Positions 58,401 to 64,000 of a stretch of DNA of 64,000 nucleotides are shown here, piece after piece. Position numbers and translations under genes: made by a program. This stretch comes from Lepidonotus clava. Lineage: Eukaryota; Annelida; Polychaeta; Phyllodocida; Polynoidae. Position 1 is the first letter of the stretch. Each line of letters opens with the position of its first letter. The notes beneath the pieces were generated by a model. The model did not search any database and was not told the origin of the DNA. It was given only the letters and a program-made list of their open reading frames with translations. The stretch covers positions 26,365,151 through 26,429,150 of the forward strand of contig OW387149.1 in assembly GCA_936440205.1 (NCBI GenBank), given 5' to 3'.

Positions 58401-61400
58401 AAGTTCGTAATTATATCTCATAGATATCATTTAGTTTTTACTCATGTTTTCATTACAGGAACAGTGCATTTGGAGTTGCTAAGACCCTTGCTCTGACGGG
58501 CGCTATGGTGGCGCCCTATGTGATTTACCTTAAGACGGTCTTCGCGCCACTCCCCCCGATCATCTTTGCGACGTTTGCCGTCCTGGCCGTGGGCTTTGGC
58601 TTCTTCATCCCGGAGACGTCCGGAAAAAACCTGCCCCAAAACATCAGCGACATGGGGAAAATGTAGGTCTTGAACTATGTAATACTAATGTTACTCAGTG
58701 TTTACGTATGTTTTTTTCAGACATTTCACTTTCTTAAGTATGATCCCATTTCTTTATCATTAACAACCAATTACAATTAACAGGTTATCATTAATCTTCC
58801 AGTAAGCAAACAGGTGATCAGATAAAATATAATTATACAAAAAAATAAATAATGAGATAAGTAGTTGATCCACGGATTACAGTGTATTTGCAGCTCGATA
58901 ATCAATAAATCAATCCAATTATAGCCAGTCCCAGTGGCAGATTGCCACTTGATGAATTAATTCAATTAAGGCTTTCCCAGTCGTTTTCCCCTTTTTTCGG
59001 CGTGTTCGGAAAGTATCACAATTTTCTACTCCCCTGTAAAAAGGGCTAGGGCATGTTTTCCTATTAGAAATGGCATTTATATTTGACCCCAGAAAAAAGT
59101 AAATAATTGTCGGATGTCAATTTAATCATTACCAGAAATGAGTTCAGAGACAAAACATTACTCTATGAACAAAACATACATACACGTGGCTTTGGATGGT
59201 GGAGGGAGAGGAGGGATGCACACTGCATGTCATATTTAAAAAAAGATAGATATGTCGCATGTCAATGTCGCTTATTAATCACCATTTCACATGTTGGACT
59301 ATTTAAAATGGCCATGTCGCATGTTACTATAGCTTTTGCTTTTCTGTCACAGTCAAAGAACAACTGTCATACTGTCACTTTTCTTGCATGTCTGTGTCGT
59401 GATGTCGTGTTAAGGGGTCTACACCAACACTGTTATGCCTCATGACATGGGGAGCGTGGTAAAAAGATGGGAACACGTTGGTTGACGACAATGCAGAGTC
59501 ATTCCACACAACACAGACCAACACAACATGTGAATCCCCGGCCGCAACCAACATGTGAATCCCCGGCTGCACACAACATGTGAATCCCCGGCCGCACACA
59601 ACATGTGAATCCCCGGCGGCACACAACATTTGAATCCCCGGCGGCACACAACATGTGAATCCCCGGCGGCACACAACATTTGAATCCCCGGCGGCACACA
59701 ACATTTGAATCCCTGGCCGCACACACACATGAATCCCTGACCACACACAACACGTGAATCCCCGATTGCACACAACATGTGAATCCCCAGCCGCACACAA
59801 CATGTGAATCCCCAGTCGCAGCATTTCTACTGGCGTCACTCACTGCCATGATCTGCCAAGGCATTTTGAAATAAAGAATAATTATCAATTTTCTGAAATA
59901 GACGCGCATGATACAATAATTGTCAATTAATTTTTCTTTAAAGTTTTATTTCTTTCTGATTTTTAAACATTCCTATACTGACGTCACTCACTGCCGATAT
60001 CTGCATGAGAAAATTCGAAATAAAAATATGTGTGTAATACTAGACGTGTACACAATAGAATCAAAATCTCCTTTAAGATAACATTCTCATCTGATTTTAA
60101 ACATTCTGCAACACATACGAAAAAAAAATTTGATAATTATTTTCATGATTTTCATGTCTTCATATCAAGCATCGAGTGGCGAACTTCCCCTCCTCCTTCT
60201 TTTATGTTGTTGTTGAAGATGTTGCCCTTTTCAATGTGCGTTCAGGCAAAACGTGACAAAAGATATACATTCACCCGCCTTTTATATCCCCTGAACCATA
60301 TATATGATAAAGCTATGTGTCCATGTATCAATCAACCGTCACTCTACTTATCTTTCCATACTATCCTCAAAAAGCCTGTAAAATAAATCTTTGCATATAT
60401 TCTGAGGCTCGTCTGTAAAGTATAAGAGCAACCTATAAGTATAATGGTTCGATGACAAAAACGTAATTTTTACTAGGCCTATACTGTGTTTTTTCAAAAG
60501 ACCTTAAAGTGCGTACAATGCCTGTCATGGACTACCAACCTTTGCATGATTACCCTGAGGAAAGTTAGTATGAGTATTTACGATGGACGATTTAGGGTAA
60601 ATGGTTTGATCTGTTGACTGGAACAATTGATGCTGAAAAGGGGATGCTTGGGAACCACTACCCTTAATCAACTCTATTCACAAAGAGAGGGAGGGACTGA
60701 TCCCCCTCTTCAACAAAATAATATACATTCCTACTAAAATAAGACACTGTATACTCATGTACGAATACATATCTAGGTCTCCTGACAGTCCAGCATTATA
60801 ATCCATGATCCATTTACTTGACAGCTTGTTCTGTGGTGGCTTTAAACAGTTAGTTAATAAGAGAGTCTGTCAAAGTGATGGTAATAATGAGAAATAGTCG
60901 TGTGGCTTTTTATGTGCGTACGTTCTCATCGTTCTGAAGAGCTAAGATTCATGTGCTGTCAAATATAAAACTTGAATTGCAAAGATTGAGGTCGTTTCAA
61001 AACCTACGCAATGTAGCTATGAACTCGAGACCAAAAAGGATTTGTTTTTTCTTGTATAAGCGAGCTAGACTCTCTGCCAACATAAACATGTGTTTCCTTT
61101 GTGTATAATTTTCAATTGAAATCACATAATTAAATACGTTCATAGTGATGATATGTGGGTCGTAACTCTAAGATCGCATCTTTACATGAGATATTTTTAC
61201 TTTTCATGTTCGTGTGACATCAGACTTACAATCTTATGTTCGTGTTGTAAATTACTAAATCTTTTGTAGAGTTAAGATTATTTACCTTTAAAGACATCTT
61301 ATCTTAAATTTTGAGATGCGAGAAAAGTATTTATATTCCTAGTGTAAAATGCTCCCTTCCTCAGCATTTATTTTTATCTTTCTTTAGTATTAAAAAGTGA

Positions 61401-61504
61401 TCATTTCTTAATTTTCCAGACCAAAGAATAAAGAATATCACGAAAATCTTAAAGGATGCGAGGAGAACGCTGAAGCAACGGTCAAATTCGTGCCAGATAG
61501 CTGA
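49404..61504 (+). CDS. SLC22-family organic ion transporter, 11 coding exons
   Basis: Exons: 49404-49546, 50272-50285, 52651-52814, 53639-53742, 54649-54803, 55385-55553, 56186-56401, 57247-57461, 57918-58026, 58459-58662, 61420-61504. All introns are GT/AG, phases agree, and the total is 1578 nt (525 aa), normal for SLC22. The N-terminus MHYDDMLRRLGGFGRYQ is the family start. TM1 is followed by a Cys-rich extracellular loop (about 48-115) with NDT and NYS glycosylation sites. SDWCGRR (140-146) is the TM2-3 signature, GTELVGPSYR matches TM4, PESVRWLL (253-260) follows TM6, FPTSVRN (425-431) precedes TM11, and PETSGKNLP (481-489) closes TM12. It is a major-facilitator protein of the plasma membrane that moves organic cations, anions or zwitterions; the substrate class is not decidable here. 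A CTCTGCAG acceptor at 49398, 5 bp before the ATG, implies a 5' noncoding exon upstream. Confidence 0.92.
50272..50285 (+). CDS. 14-nt microexon of the SLC22 gene
   Basis: Exon 1 ends in phase 2 (PKH plus AG), while the next long exon begins with GA and needs one base before it, so they cannot join directly. GTGTCACAGTCCTG here has a strong polypyrimidine acceptor (CTGTTCTTCCAG) and a GTACAA donor. It supplies exactly the missing phase and encodes HRCHSPG, matching the HRC-x-x-P beginning of the SLC22 extracellular loop. Other donors in the same block give a wrong phase, a stop, or a poor site. Confidence 0.6.
53837..54088 (+). mobile_element. Family B MITE in SLC22 intron 4
   Basis: The ends CAGGTCCGTAACTAGGG and CCCTGGGTACGGGCCTG form an imperfect terminal inverted repeat of a 252-bp element. 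The inside has GCCACCCCCC tracts and GTTCCAC/GTCCCAC segments. No target duplication is clear. Confidence 0.65.
56735..56960 (-). repeat. Dispersed repeat in SLC22 intron 7 (inverted relative of 49180-49345)
   Basis: The reverse complement contains GGGGCTATGGTATCTATC, TAGATTCGAT, CATAGATTC and CTATGACCTTAGATGTTG in the same order as the upstream copy. A minus-strand open frame here (WLSKCMGLWYLSSRRFD) is similar to the plus frame at 49215-49270 only because of the repeat. Confidence 0.55.
59240..59430 (-). repeat. Family C dispersed repeat in SLC22 intron 10
   Basis: ATGTCGCATGTCAATGTCGC, CCATGTCGCATGTTAC and GTTAAGGGGTCTACACC are in reverse-complement order relative to the 35735 copy. Confidence 0.5.
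59518..59822 (+). repeat. 25-bp minisatellite (about 12 units) in SLC22 intron 10
   Basis: Units of ACAACATGTGAATCCCCGGC plus about five more bases, with ATG/ATT and CGGC/CAGC variants. All three minus-strand frames are open through it, giving spurious Cys-rich reading frames. Confidence 0.95.
59823..61419. other. Remainder of SLC22 intron 10
   Basis: AT-rich intronic DNA without further structure that I can support. The 118-codon frame at 60030-60386 resembles nothing. Confidence 0.4.
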
Positions 61505-61634
61505 TGGAAGATGGAAGAACAATAATTTAATACCTTCCTTTTTGTTGGTACATATAGGGATAAACTATCTTCCTAAATGATGTCTTTTATTTGGAATCTC
61601 GTGGTTACCTAGTTTTGGAGACGGTAACAAAATG

Positions 61635-62290
61635 TTTGAGGGCAGTGGATCAGGGTACAAAGCGTCAGTTCCTTTTCACTGTATTCCTGTATCCCTGTTT
61701 GCCTTTTTTTACTGTCTTTTTCCTATTTTTTCCTCTTAAATGTGGTGCATAATGCATAATTCTGTTCAAGAATAACCTTTAAACCATTTCAATTATTTTT
61801 CAACATGTATTCGCCTTTGGTTCCCTAAAAGGCAAACAGTGTTACAGTGAAAAAGCATACAGGCTATGTAAATACAAATCATTTCATGCAAATTTCTCTT
61901 CCACCTCCCCCTGGTGCAGGCATGGGGGATTACATAACCTTTCATAACAGGGGATGGATTTTCACCTCTTTGGTTGGGTTTATGAGGGGAAACATGTGGA
62001 ATTGCATAACATTAGTTGTCTTTTGCCACTGAAGTGATACGAAATTTACATGAAATGATTTGTATTTATACAACCTGATTGCCATTTCACTGTTACCCAG
62101 TTTGGCTATTTAGCAGGGACAGGGTATTTAGGAGTAAAGAGTGGGCTAATGCTAAATGCGAAAAGGATTATGCAATAGATTTATGATTTAAAGGGAAAAT
62201 AGTGAGAGAGAGAAAAAAGGCAAACAGGGTTACAGGAATACATCGGAATAGAACTGACACTTCATACCCTGATCGCAGTGGGTGTTTAGG
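61635..62290. mobile_element. 650-bp imperfect palindrome (foldback MITE) in the SLC22 3' region
   Basis: The left arm (about 61635-61905) and right arm (about 62040-62290) are inverted copies with a centre near 61970. Paired blocks include CTGTTTGCC with GGCAAACAG, TGTATTCCTGTA with TACAGGAATACA, and ATACAAATCATTTCATG with CATGAAATGATTTGTAT. The palindrome begins about 130 bp after the SLC22 stop codon. If transcribed, it would form a long double-stranded hairpin in the 3' UTR. A possible polyadenylation hexamer AATAAA lies at 62401-62406, beyond it. Confidence 0.75.
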
Positions 62291-63179
62291 AGAAAGTAGA
62301 TGATAAACACACAAGGAGAAGATCTCACATTACTTTTGGTCGCACTATCTCTGTCTTCTGACATACGTACGCAGGTAAACGAGAAACATGAGCATAATAC
62401 AATAAAATATATTTTTACATATTTTGGTGTTGACTTATTAATTCAAGAAACAGGCCGTGTATATTACGGCCGTATATTACATATATGTGATTTTTCTCAA
62501 ATTAAATACATTTTCACTAAGATATTTCATGGCAAAAGAAGTCTTTGGAGTTCATCTCCCTGTAACATATCTCGGATTGTGTTATCGTATTATTATCATA
62601 TATTTACTCCATAATATACCATTGTGAATAAGTTCGACTTTTTTTCCTTTTCTCTACCTTCATTATTTCAATGGAACAACATACATTTTAGCAAATTATG
62701 TATGGTATATAAGAGAAACAAGAAAAGAATGTTGACTATCATATATATTATATATATAATTCTGTTGATATCATAGATGTCATATAAGATAATTAAAAGG
62801 CCTATGTCACTGCAAAAAAGGCATTATGACCACAGGGTGACCACTCTTTCTTGTTTAAATGGGAAGAATTCGTCCTAGAATTCATCCTAACGAATCCCTC
62901 CTGCTGAGGGTGTTATAGCCCTAATGAAGTAATCTTGGGGTCAGGGGTGTCATCTGATGGACATGTCCTGACCCCTCATATAACAGCTACAACAAGGGGA
63001 GGGGTGTAACACCAGATGGGGAACAGCCACAACTTTCAGACGAATGCATCGTCTATACTGCTGATAGTGATATAGGTGAGAACAATGGCGCCATCTGCAT
63101 TTACTTGAACAAACCATGATTTTGTAAGTGATGTATGGTGCTATTATTTTTCAAAGCGGTTTATTGAAAGCAGTTTTAT

Positions 63180-63715
63180 TGTACTGACGCAGATGGCCAG
63201 TCCATATTCGTTTTTGCTTAGCAGCGTTAGGTTTATATCAGCGCACGCTTTAGCTGTAACTCTCTGTCAGTGGGGAGTTAAAGGAGGAGTCTATGTGTGA
63301 CGTATCATACAAAAGGGGCACACGGTGCTCGAGCTCAGAGTTAGCTGAACGTTGCTGTGAGTAACCATCCTGGAAAGGTTAAGTCTTAGAAGCTGAGTCC
63401 TGGATTTGGAATAGAAGTAGAAAGACTGTGTAGAAAGGCGGGAGCATTGACTGAGTATGTTTGATGGGATTCCATCCTTGGAGCTGAAAATTGTCAATTG
63501 AGATCTTGTCATGGAACAATAATACACAGGAGATAAATAAATAAAGAATATCCTTTCATGCGAGTGTTACGTCTTACATGATGTGGAACTATGATTATGT
63601 ATTGGACGACAGCAGTCAAACTAGGAGGAGGAGACTGCGTAAGGAGCTAGCTATTATCCATAATTAACATGACTAATTAAGCACACCAAATATAAACTGA
63701 TTAATTAACTCTCTA
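63180..63715 (-). repeat. Dispersed repeat, family D, minus-oriented copy
   Basis: The reverse complement aligns with 38756-39305 over about 500 bp with small gaps. The two copies are in opposite orientation, 24 kb apart. Confidence 0.75.
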
Positions 63716-64000
63716 TAGTTCATTATAAATCAGTCAGTTGAATAAGACTGGTTTCCATTTGCACCAGCTTAGTTACTGAACATCAATATTCGCTAGATTT
63801 AAAACTGGATATAGGTATAAATGAAATACTGATCAGGATTCATTTATATATTCCTGTACTATGTAAGGACACAAGTAACATTATAATTCTCCCTACCACG
63901 GATAGCTGATTTAAGTTTTTTAAGCATCTGCAGGTTAATTTGCACTAATTTTGTCAACAACATCACAGGGAAATCTATAGAAAATACACCAAGATTTGCT

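Noticed and set aside
58459-58665. SLC22 ending at the TAG right after exon 10
   Set aside because: GTAGGT there is a usable donor. The exon at 61420-61504 joins in phase and restores a family-like hydrophilic tail with its own stop.
59375-59909. Cys-rich repetitive proteins on the minus strand
   Set aside because: All three frames are open because of the 25-bp minisatellite inside an SLC22 intron.

Overview
The window looks like 64 kb of an invertebrate deuterostome nuclear genome (echinoderm or hemichordate most likely; amphioxus not excluded). The reasons are AT-rich intergenic DNA, intron-bearing genes with GT/AG boundaries, a clear Sp5-type transcription factor, an SLC22 transporter, a single-exon rhodopsin-class receptor, and many short inverted-repeat elements typical of marine invertebrates. 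The species cannot be fixed from the sequence alone.

Layout. 1-12.3 kb is repeat-rich: a 328-bp inverted-repeat element (1776-2103), a palindromic TTAA-flanked element (3073-3796), and a broken DIRS/Ngaro-like retroelement (4734-9088) flanked by identical 516-bp direct repeats. 9.1-18.1 kb is the Sp5 locus: GC-rich upstream blocks, a promoter with two CCAAT boxes, a 63-bp first coding exon (12800-12862), a 3-kb intron with GC-rich blocks, and a large second exon (15881-17263) giving a 481-aa protein. TCF/LEF-type motifs cluster around this gene, which fits Sp5 being a Wnt/beta-catenin target elsewhere. 18-24 kb is intergenic DNA full of MITE-like copies. 24441-25412 (minus) is an intronless peptide-type GPCR. 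25-44 kb has no intact gene that I recognise. It holds a foldback element whose arms are inverted minisatellite arrays (30097-31027), several hairpins, a transposon-like gene relic (34.1-35.3 kb), an inverted pair of tRNA-like SINEs (40.3-40.7 kb), and an RFX/octamer motif cluster (41.6 kb). 44.4-44.7 kb looks like a TATA-type promoter without an assigned gene. 45.0-46.4 kb (minus) is a broken DUF7869-like gene. 49404-61504 is an 11-exon SLC22 organic-ion transporter. All its splice phases close to a 525-aa protein once a 14-nt microexon is included. Its 3' region holds a 650-bp imperfect palindrome. The right end is part of a dispersed repeat that also occurs, inverted, near 39 kb.

The three intact genes (Sp5, GPCR, SLC22) are independent neighbours with no sign of a shared pathway. 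The points most worth following are the TCF/helper motif cluster at Sp5, the inverted minisatellite foldback that also forms arrays of consensus 5' splice sites, the SLC22 microexon, and the unassigned promoter near 44.5 kb.
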